The position numbers and the translations under genes were made by a program. Of a stretch of 64,000 nucleotides of DNA, positions 1-10,860 are shown piece after piece. This DNA is from Strongylocentrotus droebachiensis. Lineage: Eukaryota > Echinodermata > Echinoidea > Camarodonta > Strongylocentrotidae. Every line of letters begins with the position of its first letter. The stretch's first letter is position 1. Where the stretch lies: contig JAVYIG010002538.1 in assembly GCA_035222895.1 (NCBI GenBank), positions 177,494-241,493 of the forward strand. The letters run 5' to 3'. Under the pieces are notes generated by a model that saw nothing but the letters and a program-made list of their open reading frames with translations, was not told the origin of the DNA and did no database searches.

Positions 1-199
1 TACCACTCACCAGTCAATATTTAAAACAAGATTCAATATCTATTTCCTTCTTATATCAAATAAACATAAAGTGAATATATTATTTACAATAGATGAAAGG
101 GCCGAACTTTCCGAACAGTGCGAGGCTTGTGATAAGGTCGCCATAACAATACACATATACATATAAATTGCATATCATAATCTATGTAACAACGCTATT

Positions 200-202
<3 letters not shown>

Positions 203-237
<35 letters not shown>
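203..237. repeat. (GA)n microsatellite
   Basis: A dinucleotide run of about 35 bp. The minus-strand poly-Ser/Leu reading frame across it is an artefact of the repeat. Confidence 0.9.
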
Positions 238-239
<2 letters not shown>

Positions 240-1210
240 AAATCGTAACAAAGAAAGAGGTCAAACAAAGAATACAGAAAATTGGGCAAGACATCTGAAC
301 AAAATAATATGTGCTATACGAATTATACTGTACACATATTATATTTGCATAGTATGCGTCAGTGTAGGGGTTGAAATGCAACTTTTAATAGAAACATTTA
401 CAGGATTTTAATTGCTTCAGAGGTCTGCGACCAGTAAGACGGTTCGCATTATCATAGCTCTATTCATATTGTATTTATTCAATTCAATTCAACTCAATTC
501 AAAAGACTTTATTTCCATTAAAAAAACGAACAAATATATACATGTGATATAGTACAGACAGTTCAAAATATACAAATCATGAGCTTAAGTTAATTTAAAC
601 ATACTGTGAAAATGAGTAGCAGGAAAAGGGAGCACCTGTAGAAAGCTTGTTTTAGATTGTTGATTCAGGCGTCCAAATGAATAAAATAATTACACAAATA
701 TAATAACATAATAAATAGTATTGCGCATGGATTTATAGATTTCCACTTTCCATTCCGTACCTCTAATTCGTGATAGTAATCAGGTCTTTCCAATCGTTAA
801 TTTTCATGACATTCATTTGATTTCATATTGTATCTGTAGTACACGCCCACACTTTGAAGACCGTTCATGCATATTCATATTCGTATAAGTAGGTGTGGCT
901 AAGTCTCCTTAAGGGCGTAAGTTTAGTTTAAAGGAAAAAACGAATTCCACTCAGCTGTTTCAAATTTGATAGAGCACTTTTGTAGATAACCCTTCTTCAG
1001 AAAAAAAATACCGAAACTAAATAACAAGCGAATAAATCATGTCCAAGGCCATGTCTAAAAAGCTTACAATTGTTATTGTCTAACAAGTCTTTTGATTACT
1101 GAAATATATATATATATATATTAATTGATAACACATTTAATAAATACATATATACAATGTATCACTACATTTATTGACTGTTGTATTATTTTGAAATGGT
1201 TAAATGTGCT

Positions 1211-1216
1211 TTTATT
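1211..1216 (-). terminator. Possible poly(A) signal of the split receptor gene
   Basis: AATAAA on the minus strand, about 115 nt after the stop codon. It is a plausible cleavage signal by position only; the region is AT-rich. Confidence 0.35.
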
Positions 1217-2827
1217 TTAAAATACATAAATGTACGCATTTACTACTACTACTACTATATGCTTATGAAAGGATACGCATTTTCTAAGATATGACATAAA
1301 TTGTATATCCTATCCTAATAAACTGTGTATTTATTCAAATCTATGGACACATGAATTCATGTACAGTTCGGCACCACATGTAGACTCCGTTATACGGTCT
1401 ACATCACCATCGCCATACAAGTGGCCTGTGTGATCATCAGTTGGTACGGGTGAGTAGAGGTGATCAATTGGAGAGATATTGCTTTGACGAACCTCTCTTG
1501 TCGGATCACTTGGTCCCTTACTACACAGTTGATCTGGTACACGATTGGGATATTGTGAACTTGGCGGGACGGATTGAGACAGTTTTCTCATATTCTTGGT
1601 TTTCCGGATCATGTCTGGTTGGGCATACATGACTTCCAACTCTGCTGCAGGTCGATTCATGCTTCTTATTACAGCATTCCCACTGGAGCTCCGTGCTTTG
1701 TCGGTAAGGGAAGGTGGGGTTTCGTTCTTGGTGACATCGAGACCAACTCCATCGTGGTCTTCGGAGGACTGAAGTGGACAAAGAAAGGTCGACAGCATCG
1801 GAGATCGGGGTTTTTGTATGGTAAAGTTTGTAGCGCCTTTGACGTCAGCGACTAAGGAATACGCGTTGTCTATATCTGGTGTCATTGAAACAGGATGGTC
1901 GATAACTCGCTTTCCATCGCTACCGTCAGTGCACCCATCTCCTGCACCCTCTCCTTGAACAAAGCCTTCGACGATAGGATTGTTGCAAGTAGAAATCTTG
2001 TTTGCTGGAAAGGACTCTTCCGTGTCACAAACTACCTGGCGGGTTCGAGGGTTACCTCGATCTGCGTAACTGGACTGGATCGCCTCTCGATCCAAAAGGC
2101 TGGTGTCAATTGTTGCTGAGAGGACATTGGTGTCCGTGCTGGGTTGAGGCGTGTGCGACGAGAAGGTTGTCATATCATGAGATCGTGAATCATCAACGTT
2201 GCCTTCCTCTGCAACTAAACTAGTTGGAGCATCAGTTGAACTATTCTCGCTCACGCGGTATTTATCTTTTCGTAGAAAGTTGTAGTAGCACAGTACGATA
2301 AAGTTGATGGCAATGCTGAAAGCTAAACACGTTATTGCAACGGCTGCTACTAATATCAGCATCACATGACTATCACCCGAAGTTGTGTTGCTTTGATTTG
2401 TCGACTGAATCGATTGATTAAAGTTACTTGTCGAGTGGTTTCCATTCCCTTCCGTTGGTCCATCTGTAGTTGCCCGTGGATCAAATGTTCTATTCACGCT
2501 GATGGTTTCACAACGTAGTTCGTCAGTCGAATCGATAGGTTGTTTGCTGGAGGATTTAGTTAAATTGTGACCACCTTCGAAGTCTGTTAAGTCTAAAATA
2601 TCAATACTGTGGATCTTAGACTTCGGGGAATCATTTTTTTCAAGACATAGGAATAAAATGTTATTTTCCATATTTTGGAAACTATACGGCAGTACATCGC
2701 CACTAACATTGTTCCACCATGTAACTGAAGTGTTCTCATTCGTAACGCAACAATTGAGCTGTCTTTCCTCAATTTGTTTGTACTTCACCAAATGGCGTTG
2801 TGGTGTGAGAAAATTACATGTGTTTCT

Positions 2828-3225
2828 CAGTGGCGGATCCAGGGGGGGGGCCCGGGGGGCCCGGGCCCCCCCCCTTGAGAAAAAAATCATGCAAAATCAC
2901 GCGATTTTTACCTTTTTTGGGGGTTGGGCCCCCCCCCTGGCGCTCAAGGGGGGGGTGCAAATTTTAAAATTTTCGAGGACCAAAAAAAAAAAAATGTGCT
3001 CACTACCCCCACCCCCCCCCCCCCCCCCCCCCACTGAGCGACTTTTCGGCTGGCTGAGTCGTTGCGATTTTTTTTGGACTCCAAAAAAAAAAAAAAAAGT
3101 GTCCGCTTACCCCCCCCCCCCCCCCCCACTGAGCGACTTTTCGGCCGGCGCGATTTTCAAATTTTCGGGAGCAAAAAAAATAAAAGTTGGGCTCCCTCCC
3201 CTAAGAAATCCTGGATCCGCGCCTG
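2828..3225. mobile_element. hAT-type MITE inserted in the receptor exon
   Basis: The 398-bp element has imperfect terminal inverted repeats (CAGTGGCGGATCCAGG at the left, CAGGCGCGGATCCAGG read inward from the right). It is flanked by identical 8-bp copies GTGTTTCT at 2820-2827 and 3226-3233, the hallmark of hAT target duplication. The interior is poly-C, poly-G and poly-A runs with no coding capacity. The clean flanks suggest a fairly recent insertion. Confidence 0.9.
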
Positions 3226-3917
3226 GTGTTTCTTATAATGCTTCTTCCATGAAAAACAACACAAACATGGTCAGCATCAACCATAGCTTCAATATCGATA
3301 TAAACACTGAATTCGTGGGGCAGAATGAAATTTTCGTCGAGCATACGGTCTGGAGCCCGATCTTCGAATAGCAAATGATTTCCAGCAAGGAACTCTGCAT
3401 GTTCGTTGTTACTGACCTGTGTCCACTGACAAGACAGTTGAACCTTCCCTTTCGTTCTGTCCAGACTCGTGGTGCAGGTGATATTACTGCTTTCAATAAC
3501 GGACAAATACATTATCAGTGCTGTACACTTGCTTTCAGTCCCTTCATAAAGAACGATGAAGTGTTGTCCAGAATCTTCATCTTGAGCAGGTCTAATCAGT
3601 ACATCAAACGTGTAGTTTTGGAACGGTGCAGTCAACTTATAACGTGTACTGATAGATGACTCGTTACTTGTACATTGCAGAGAACTGTTGCAGTTCATAC
3701 TCCATGATGTATGCGGTGCCACCCACATAAGTGTTTGGTTTTCTAGTAAGGGCCCGTTTAGATGAAATCTGACAGATACACATTGACCATTCACTACCTC
3801 GATTGATTCAAAGTTGTATTCACACATACTACTCGCAGATGTTTGTCGAACATACGTGTTTAGAATGAAAGAAATTAACAGTACCTTCCATTTGAGGAAA
3901 CTCTGCCTTCTCCACAT
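3201..3917 (-). CDS. Truncated ectodomain reading frame of the split receptor
   Basis: The frame runs 238 codons from the signal peptide Met at 3917 into the MITE, where it stops at 3201. The last eight codons come from the transposon end. If transcribed, it would give a secreted N-terminal fragment without a membrane anchor. Cys, N-glycosylation sequons and the DEDSG turn are kept, so this part looks like a once-functional receptor exon. Confidence 0.6.
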   Translation of the reverse strand: MWRRQSFLKWKVLLISFILNTYVRQTSASSMCEYNFESIEVVNGQCVSVRFHLNGPLLENQTLMWVAPHTSWSMNCNSSLQCTSNESSISTRYKLTAPFQNYTFDVLIRPAQDEDSGQHFIVLYEGTESKCTALIMYLSVIESSNITCTTSLDRTKGKVQLSCQWTQVSNNEHAEFLAGNHLLFEDRAPDRMLDENFILPHEFSVYIDIEAMVDADHVCVVFHGRSIIRNTRRGSRIS

Positions 3918-5140
3918 CTTGGTGTTTCAGCTATAACTTTCGCCTGAACAAATGACTGGTCACAATCGAATCACCATGAAATATATAAAGGTGGAGAGTG
4001 TTACATGCAAACTCTGTTAAGCTCTAGAGAAATAGATGATCAGTAAATGGAATAGTGAAGCTTGTAAAGGTTAATACGATAGGAACGTCTCATTGTCAAC
4101 GAGAACACTGTAAACTGGAGTAAGAATTATAACAGATGAGCTCGATATTGATGCAAACAAAAGTGGAATGCAAAAAATGGCGTTTTGTGCAATCGATCTG
4201 CCCATTTTTTGACTGTCATATAAAGCACTTATAAATTTTCAAACTAGGCGGAGTTTGTTTTACAATGGCACACTTAAAATATCTTATCATGAAACCGAAA
4301 GGTTTATTTCACATTTATCGTTTTGTTCTGTCTGTCAGAGACATAGGAATAATATTTCACGTCCTTCTTATCTTTAAAAATGATTAATTGATGTAAATAA
4401 GTGATTCTCCGTGGTCATTAATTGTTCATCTATCAATTCTCCTTTTCATTCAGTATGAGGTCCTTACATGATATCTGAATATTGATATGATGAATATGAT
4501 GATTATGCTTATATTGAATGAATCTCTGTGATTGTTATTTGTAACATATTCTTTCTTTATTGATGTTTTTTGGTATTACGCCTAAAAAAGAAATTAAGTA
4601 TCATGAATCATCAGAATATACAAATGCCATTACATTTCTCGCACTAAAGGCTATCTCATTCCTCCTATACCTCTCCTTCCAAACACAGTCAGTTTATATT
4701 ATAATAATGGATCAGAAAGTCCCAAGGTAAGAGTCTCTAAACAGTCACTAATGGTCATAAAGTTTTCTTTGAGTATAGAAAGTAATAAACCACTTTATTT
4801 TTTATGATATAGATCTGTCGAGCCTCAGTGCAGTTTTGCAAGTGATCGAACCATTTAATATGTACAATAACACCAACAAATGAGCATTTAAATGAGTCAG
4901 TAAGAAACACGGTGGGTCCTCGATGTCACGAATATATTGTTTAAGACTGTTCGTGTGATCCCTCCTCCACTTCTTTTTACGCTGTATGTGTACGTAAAGG
5001 ATTTTGGATGTTATTTTTTCTCTCCAGAATTCTGATAATGCATACATCATGAATCAGGCATCACCTGTAAATTTGTATTTATTTTTTCTTACGTTTATGT
5101 GCATGCATTAATCAAATTTCCAAGGTGACATAAAATTAAG
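3918..5140. other. Receptor 5' flank and intergenic sequence, no gene seen
   Basis: AT-rich, no convincing exon on either strand. The first few hundred bases should contain the promoter of the minus-strand receptor gene. I do not recognise a TATA box with confidence. Confidence 0.5.
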
Positions 5141-5149
5141 GCACGGCAA

Positions 5150-5870
5150 TTCATTTTATTTCAATTATTTTAACTCAGCACGGGAGTCTTCCTCAGCCAG
5201 AGGACATTCATTTTTAAGATTACATAAACACAAAATAATAATAATGGATGAAATATTTACAAGGAAAAACTTGTAAGTAATAAGGGGAAACACGAAATAT
5301 ACGTCACTCATTATTGTATTTTCCATTCCATGATCTCATTTAGGTTACGTTTGAAAATCACATAATTATGATTCACCTTTGAGCCTTGGCGAAATTGAGT
5401 TCTATCCTTTAGCACCACGATAACTGAACTCTTTTTCTCAAAACATATTTCTTATTTCGGTAATGAAAAGTTGTATGTTCAGTTTTTTATGTTGTAGTTC
5501 GACTGCATAAATGCAAATATATATGAAAAATTATTTGGACAATTGTGACTTGAGATTTTGTACATCATTTGAAGAGTGTGTCTGTTTCTTCTTCTATTTA
5601 AGGAATTACTTTTGTAACTGATGGTACAGAAGAGCTGAGGATATATTGCGTCAACTTGTAGTACAGTTCGAAAGGCCCAATTTCGAATTATCTGAAGCTT
5701 CTTCAAAGAACCTTTCTTTATATTGCTTTGTAATATTGTTTTATTAAACAAAAGTGCGATATTCTGAGATATGTAGTTCCTTTTCCTTGTTGTGAGGTAC
5801 AGTTTTTTGATAACATCTTTTCACACAAAAACAAGGATCCCATCCCAATCGAGATCCTGATCAATTTATT
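5150..5870 (-). mobile_element. Decayed non-LTR retrotransposon (LINE) 3' end
   Basis: The minus-strand frame 5751-5479 resembles the region after the reverse transcriptase of LINEs: KLQIIRNWAFRTVLQVD, then RRRNRHTLQMMYKI, as in the 'LQNRALR..' and 'RRxxHxLxMMYKI' patterns. The left side (near 5150-5250) is a T-rich tail as seen from the plus strand. The fragment is truncated at both ends and probably dead. Confidence 0.6.
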
Positions 5871-6344
5871 TACAATGGATTATCTGTTTGAGTTTTACAT
5901 TATTCATATGTTCAAGCGTTCTATATTTTACTTTTACTTTATATCCGATTAGCACGATATATTGCACTTGTTCATTCGGGTTGTTAGATACATAGATGAC
6001 GACAATAAGGGGTCCTAACTTTGTCCTCCGTGGAATTCCACAAACTATATTTAACTCGTTTGATCTTACACCTTTTACAAATTTGGACCGTTTTCCATCA
6101 ATTAGTGTTGAGATGGCTTATATTTTCTCATCTCAGATCTCTTGCAATGTTTGAACACAGGTATTTATTTCCTGTTTGTATCATCAGATTGAAAATATAC
6201 GCTAAAGGTTTCGAAATAACATTAGCTATTGGTTTTAACAAAAGAAGAGGACTATTGTCAGTTCCTGATGTTTTCTTAGGGGGTAATTGGCAAATGAAGC
6301 CAATAAATCACAAAAGCTAGTCAATGCCTGCCCCTTTCACTAAA

Positions 6345-6500
6345 CATACAAGATATTATATTTATTGGTTTATTTATTTATTTCTTTATTTACATCCATT
6401 ATTAGTGGTACGATGATGAAATATATACATTCTGTAAATGAAGCGAATAACACTCAAAAAGCTAGCCAATGCTTGCCTCGTTCAGAAAGCCCACACAATA
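6345..6500. repeat. Short duplicated AT-rich segment
   Basis: A stretch like AAAGCTAGTCAATGCCTGCC (near 6312) recurs as AAAGCTAGCCAATGCTTGCC (near 6458), each followed by transposon-like T-rich sequence. It is probably the tail of an old retroelement. Confidence 0.35.
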
Positions 6501-6509
6501 TATAGTTAT

Positions 6510-7640
6510 TAATTAATTAATTAATTTGTAGTTTTATTTTTACAAGGCAGCATTACCATTTACAAAACTGCTTTCCACAATGGCCGTGTTGGCCTATATT
6601 CAGTATATATAACATACAATTACAGATTGAAATGTACCAAATAATTATTTTAAGGGAATTTAAATATTATACATCAATGATAAAGGCCAAATTAAAAGAC
6701 TTTCTTTAAAACAGAAAAAAAAACATTGTAATAAGACGAAGAGGAAAACCAAAGACAAATAAATAAATAAGAACAACAACAGAAAACAACTAAATCTAAC
6801 TATACGGTTTAATAGAAACCTCATTTCGAAAAAAATGTGGAGGGACTTTATTATTATGTTTCAAAATATATAGACTATTTACAAAACAAGTAAAATGAAA
6901 CATGCAATATGTACATATCAAGGGTGATCATATAACATTTCTATTACCTTCTTAACTTCTACATTATCAAAGTATCTTATATTTTCCTTGTATTTCAAAT
7001 AACATTTAAATGATGAAATAAAATTATTTATTAACCTCTTCGGATTAGTTGGTACTTCCCCAAAGTTCCGCTTTACGTAATCTTTGTATATTAACAGTTG
7101 TGCATAAGTTATCAAAAAATTAAGTAAAGTAAATTTTCTGTTATTTATTTTATATCCAATCAATAACATTTTCATATCAATTTCAATTTCTATTTTAAAG
7201 ATGAAATATTCAATTCTTGAGAAAAATTTCTAGAAAACTCTTAATTTCTTACAACGAAATATAAAATGCTCAATAGTTTCTTTTCACGACAAATTTCACA
7301 TTCGTTAGACTGTACGATTTTCCATGTAAAGAGATTGTCCTTAGAGGCCAATATTCTATGAATTTATTTGAAATTATATTGTTTGATATTATTGTCTCTT
7401 ATCTTATTAAATTTGAACTGAAATACATCTTTCCAAACAAATGTTTTTGGTAGGCCTAAAATATTTTGCCAAAAAAGGAAACTTACTTTCTCTTTTTTCT
7501 TTTCTAGCATTAAATTATAGTAACTTTTCGCTTTAGTACATTCAACGTTTATAACATCGAAAGTTGTCTCAATGTTCATTGTTTCATTTAGACTTGAACC
7601 TTTGTTTACACGTAAATTTTGTAACCAATATTTTGGGAAT
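6510..7640 (-). mobile_element. Decayed L1/Tx1-type LINE, C-terminal region
   Basis: Read on the minus strand, 7579-7364 gives WKDVFQFKFNKIRDNNIKQY followed, through an in-frame stop, by IHRILASKDNLFTWKI and a CEIC pair. This is the pattern after the reverse transcriptase in L1/Tx1-like LINEs (W..vF..kf....d..l..f..r..HrIL.t...l...gi..s..C..C). The downstream frame 7175-6918 (TLLNFLITYAQLLIYKDYVK) fits the extreme C-terminus. Frame breaks and stops show it is dead. The (AATT)n at 6513 marks its 3' end. Confidence 0.65.
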
Positions 7641-7649
7641 GCTTTTTTT

Positions 7650-8600
7650 AGTTTTGCCGTTTAAAAAAACAACAAAAAAAACATCGTTGACATGCATAAA
7701 TATATTTTTAGCTTTGCAAACAAATCACCTGCTTACAAATTTATTTTCAACGATAATACCCAATATATTGATACAAATTATAATGAATTATAGGGGAAGG
7801 GAATTTTAGTGTTTACAAGCGTACGTTCTATTTGAATAAGAATGAAGTTTTTGCGTTTTATATTATGGTTTTAAACCATTATACTGGACATGGATTTCTT
7901 TCAAATACTTTTCTTCAGTGGTGTCTCTTATTACACCACATTTTTAAATATTTTGAAAATATATACTTACTGTAGTTGGTAGTCAAACTATTTCTTTGTC
8001 ATTGATAGTGATAAATTCATTGTCTTTTCACTCATAAGTCCAAGGAATCGTGTGTGTTTTTTAATTGTTTATGCAGAATTTTCCCGGTTAAAATCTTCAA
8101 GATTATGCATGTTTAATTACAAAACACTTCATCGAATTGTCTTCACACGACTTTAAAATCCACGCACATATTGAATCTTTATTCAAACCGAATCCTCTCA
8201 GGAGAGCTGAGTTTCAAACATTCTGAAATCTAAAATTAGTATCCTATCTATATCAAACATTATCCTATATTACATTCCTAATAGGCTACTTCTTACAAAT
8301 AATCACTAAGATGGATCGATAGCGCTTAACCTGTTACAATAATAATGTGTGACAATAATTATTATCTATTATTAAAAGATTCACCATATTCAGTTGTTTA
8401 TATTATGTTCATGTTTTATGTTACGTCATTAACATTATTTATGTCTACTAGAGTTTTCTCGAACCAATCAGCAATTAGCCATTTATTACACGAATTGGTG
8501 TGCAACGATAACGATGCTTTATGGCTTTATTAAGTTATAAGGTGACTCAAATTTTTGAGGCAATGAGCCCATACGACAGTAAATGAAAGTTTTTTTTTTT
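7650..8600. other. AT-rich intergenic, no gene seen
   Basis: Short open frames only, with no domain or splice pattern that I recognise. Confidence 0.5.
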
Positions 8601-8608
8601 GCACTTTC

Positions 8609-8614
8609 TTTATT
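8609..8614 (-). terminator. Likely poly(A) signal of the intact receptor
   Basis: AATAAA on the minus strand, about 265 nt downstream of the stop codon at 8878, next to a T-run on the plus strand (A-run in the transcript sense). Confidence 0.45.
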
Positions 8615-8877
8615 TTGCATACAATTTACAGACGATGCCGCTGTCGCATGAGGCTTTGGAAGCAGCACCATTCACTGACACGTGCTGGTGTCAGCCAAAT
8701 GACGCCTCGTAAATAACGGGTTTAATCAATAAAACTCAATTGACATGATTAATCATGATTGGCAACATTGTTTGAGATATATGACTACAAGCTATCATTT
8801 TGAGCTCGAACCTTTTGCCAGAATTCTGAACCAGGTTGCCTAGGGTCATCGTAATCCGACTCCGAGGGCGTCGTTTT

Positions 8878-10785
8878 CTAGGTCTTTCGGCTCATGTCTG
8901 GTTTGGCGTAAAGTTGTTCCACCTCTGCTGATGGACTAGGTATGATATCTGTTAAAGGAAGTTCTGGTGATGTCTTTGGGGTACCTGTTGATAAGCACGC
9001 TTTGCTTACCGAATATGGGTCGAATAGGCCTTCCTGGTGATAAGGTAGTGGGTTTGATACATGGGAATCTGTTACCTTTGTATTTGCAGTACCACCTTCG
9101 ACATCATCTAAAGAACAATACGTATTATCTACGCTAGGTGCGCTTGGAACGACTACACTTGCAGTGTGTTCATAATGATGGTCAGAGTTTCTGTCACCTG
9201 GAGCAGGGTAATCAGTCGTGGTTGGACACTCTCCTGCAGTCAGAGATTGCTCTTTGGCTTTGTACTTCGTATGGAAAAAGGGCCTGCACATCAAGTCCTG
9301 CCTTGCAGGGAGTATCGGGACGCTCGTTTGCCTTTCCGAACAGGAGTTTGAGGAGGGCATGGTTGCTCGATTCAGACCAGGTTCTTCCTTGTCCGATGTT
9401 TGGCAACAGGGGACATCACGGCTCGGTCGAGAGACCTCAGATGACGCGGTCATTTCAACAGATTCTGCAACAGTGTTACCAAGGTTTGTAGCTGAATTCA
9501 TTCGGAAACTGATGTTCCTCTGGCTTCTACGATCACATCGCTCTCTTCTTCGGGTTTTGCACATATAATTGCCGAGTTGAACACCTATGCTCAACGTAAG
9601 AGCAATACCTGTAATCACAACGATGGTAATAAAGATATACCTCTCAACTAAATTGATAGGCTCATCCTGACTTGCTGTAGTTGACGTCGCTGGTGTAACG
9701 GTAGAGGAGAGAGAACGTGCTTTTGAAATACTTTTCATGTACACGGTAGTAAGTATTTGACATTGAGAACCGTCGCTAGAATAGTTGGAAGAATTTGGGT
9801 CGACAGATGCGTTGGTTAAAACGGAAATTATATTAAGATCTTCCTCTATGTCAACATTCAGACGTCTAATGCCTGTTATTACAAGCATATTTAAGTCATC
9901 TTCCTCTTCACCGCAGAGAAAAATGGGAAAACTTGCAGAAATGCTTTCAGTAGAATTAAACCTCTTGACGGAGTTGCCATCAACAATGAACCACGATGTA
10001 TTACAGCATTTAGATGATGCATTTTCAGATTTAGTTAAATTGCTCTCAACCAAATCGCCAGCTGCTGTAAGAAATTGACAGGCGTTGCTCTTGTTTGTTT
10101 TACTATAAATAACTTCACACATCGTTGGTACAGTGCTGGCATCATTCAGTTTTTCAGGACGAACAAAAATGCTATATTTGTTGGTTATTTTATATTGACC
10201 ATCCAAATTCATCTGAGAAGTTTCATGTTCATACAACACCTGATCCCCTGTGACAAGTCTTGCTCGGTCCCCATCGTTCGCCTGCAACCATTGACACGAC
10301 ATCTGTAATTTCCAATGTTTCTTGTTGAAGAATGTTTCGCAAATAGGCTTTGTCTCTTCGATTGTTAAGTTCAATTTGTAAATGAAACAAAGTGGTCGTC
10401 CACGTTCATACAAAGTCACTTTATGCATCCCAGTATCATTTTCGTCAGTAAGCATAATCGACATTTCATAAATATTTCCCCCTTGTTGGAAGTGAGTCAA
10501 ACTATAACGTCCAGATATTAAAGACATGTTGTATACGATGGACATATTAAACGGAAGTTGAAATTTTGAGTCAGGAATATTCCACACAGGGTATTGGCCT
10601 GCTTGTTGATTGCTTAAAGTAAAGTTGACATGGATGGTTTGCCCGTTGATTGCGACAACAGATTCTTCCTGTTCTTTGCCACACCAGAACATTTCATTAC
10701 TTGAAAATGCCTGATGCAAATGTGCTTGTAAAATAAAAAGGCTTAAAAATACCATAACAGCCGGTGTAAAGCGTTCAGGAAACAT
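8878..10785 (-). CDS. Ig-like type I membrane receptor, single exon, intact
   Basis: A 635-residue protein in one uninterrupted frame. I choose the Met at 10783-10785 because a signal peptide follows at once (VMVFLSLFILQAHL) and this start lines up with the paralogue; 25 further upstream codons are open but unconvincing. Residues about 30-380 are an ectodomain with many N-x-S/T sequons. It holds two divergent Ig-like units: DENDTGMHKVTLYE near 114-127 resembles the DSGxYxC turn without its Cys, and QMSCQW near 161-166 pairs with Cys 223 or 236. A transmembrane helix spans about 383-408 (YIFITIVVITGIALTLSI), followed by a basic stop-transfer segment (KTRRRERC). The 225-residue tail is Ser/Thr/Pro-rich with Tyr motifs YCSL (556), YSV (591) and YAKPDM (626). 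The motif near 626 is shared with the paralogue. It is a surface receptor or adhesion molecule by architecture. I do not recognise the family, and the ligand is unknown. Confidence 0.85.
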   Translation of the reverse strand: MFPERFTPAVMVFLSLFILQAHLHQAFSSNEMFWCGKEQEESVVAINGQTIHVNFTLSNQQAGQYPVWNIPDSKFQLPFNMSIVYNMSLISGRYSLTHFQQGGNIYEMSIMLTDENDTGMHKVTLYERGRPLCFIYKLNLTIEETKPICETFFNKKHWKLQMSCQWLQANDGDRARLVTGDQVLYEHETSQMNLDGQYKITNKYSIFVRPEKLNDASTVPTMCEVIYSKTNKSNACQFLTAAGDLVESNLTKSENASSKCCNTSWFIVDGNSVKRFNSTESISASFPIFLCGEEEDDLNMLVITGIRRLNVDIEEDLNIISVLTNASVDPNSSNYSSDGSQCQILTTVYMKSISKARSLSSTVTPATSTTASQDEPINLVERYIFITIVVITGIALTLSIGVQLGNYMCKTRRRERCDRRSQRNISFRMNSATNLGNTVAESVEMTASSEVSRPSRDVPCCQTSDKEEPGLNRATMPSSNSCSERQTSVPILPARQDLMCRPFFHTKYKAKEQSLTAGECPTTTDYPAPGDRNSDHHYEHTASVVVPSAPSVDNTYCSLDDVEGGTANTKVTDSHVSNPLPYHQEGLFDPYSVSKACLSTGTPKTSPELPLTDIIPSPSAEVEQLYAKPDMSRKT

Positions 10786-10860
10786 TTTGCCGTCGTATAC
10801 TCCCAAATATAACTTGAAATGGACGTAGAATATATAGGATGGTTTACAACAAGTCGACAA

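Larger units (their letters stand above)
1..1330. other. Gene-free AT-rich left flank with repeats
   Basis: No coding region is supported here. The stretch holds a (GA)n run near 203-237, a (TA)n run near 1104-1120, and an (ACT)n run near 1240-1256. At 478-530 (AATTC)n passes into a stretch resembling the 3' tail of a minus-strand LINE (ACTTTATTTCC). Confidence 0.6.
1331..3917 (-). pseudogene. Ig-like type I membrane receptor gene, split by a hAT MITE
   Basis: This single-exon gene is a paralogue of the one at 8878-10785. The 5' part (3917 down to 3226) starts at a Met followed by a hydrophobic signal peptide (WKVLLISFILNTYV) and encodes 230 ectodomain codons, with an Ig-like stretch (DEDSGQHFIVLYEG) and a second B-strand-like Cys-Trp pair (LSCQWTQ). 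The 3' part (2819 down to 1331) carries the rest of the ectodomain, a transmembrane helix (VMLILVAAVAITCLAF) and a tail with Tyr motifs (AYSLV, MYAQPDM, LYSPV). A 398-bp element at 2828-3225 lies between them and is flanked by AGAAACAC on this strand. Discounting the element and one flank leaves the frame continuous (726 codons), and RNTCNFLTP lines up with NACQFLT of the paralogue. As it stands, the reading frame stops at 3201, eight codons inside the element, predicting a 238-residue secreted ectodomain. The ligand and function are unknown. It could be a pseudogene, an allele-specific knock-out or a soluble form. Confidence 0.75.

Noticed and set aside
2658-3371. A plus-strand 237-codon frame across the split receptor
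   Set aside because: It is antisense to the receptor and runs through poly-Pro/poly-Lys tracts of the hAT MITE.
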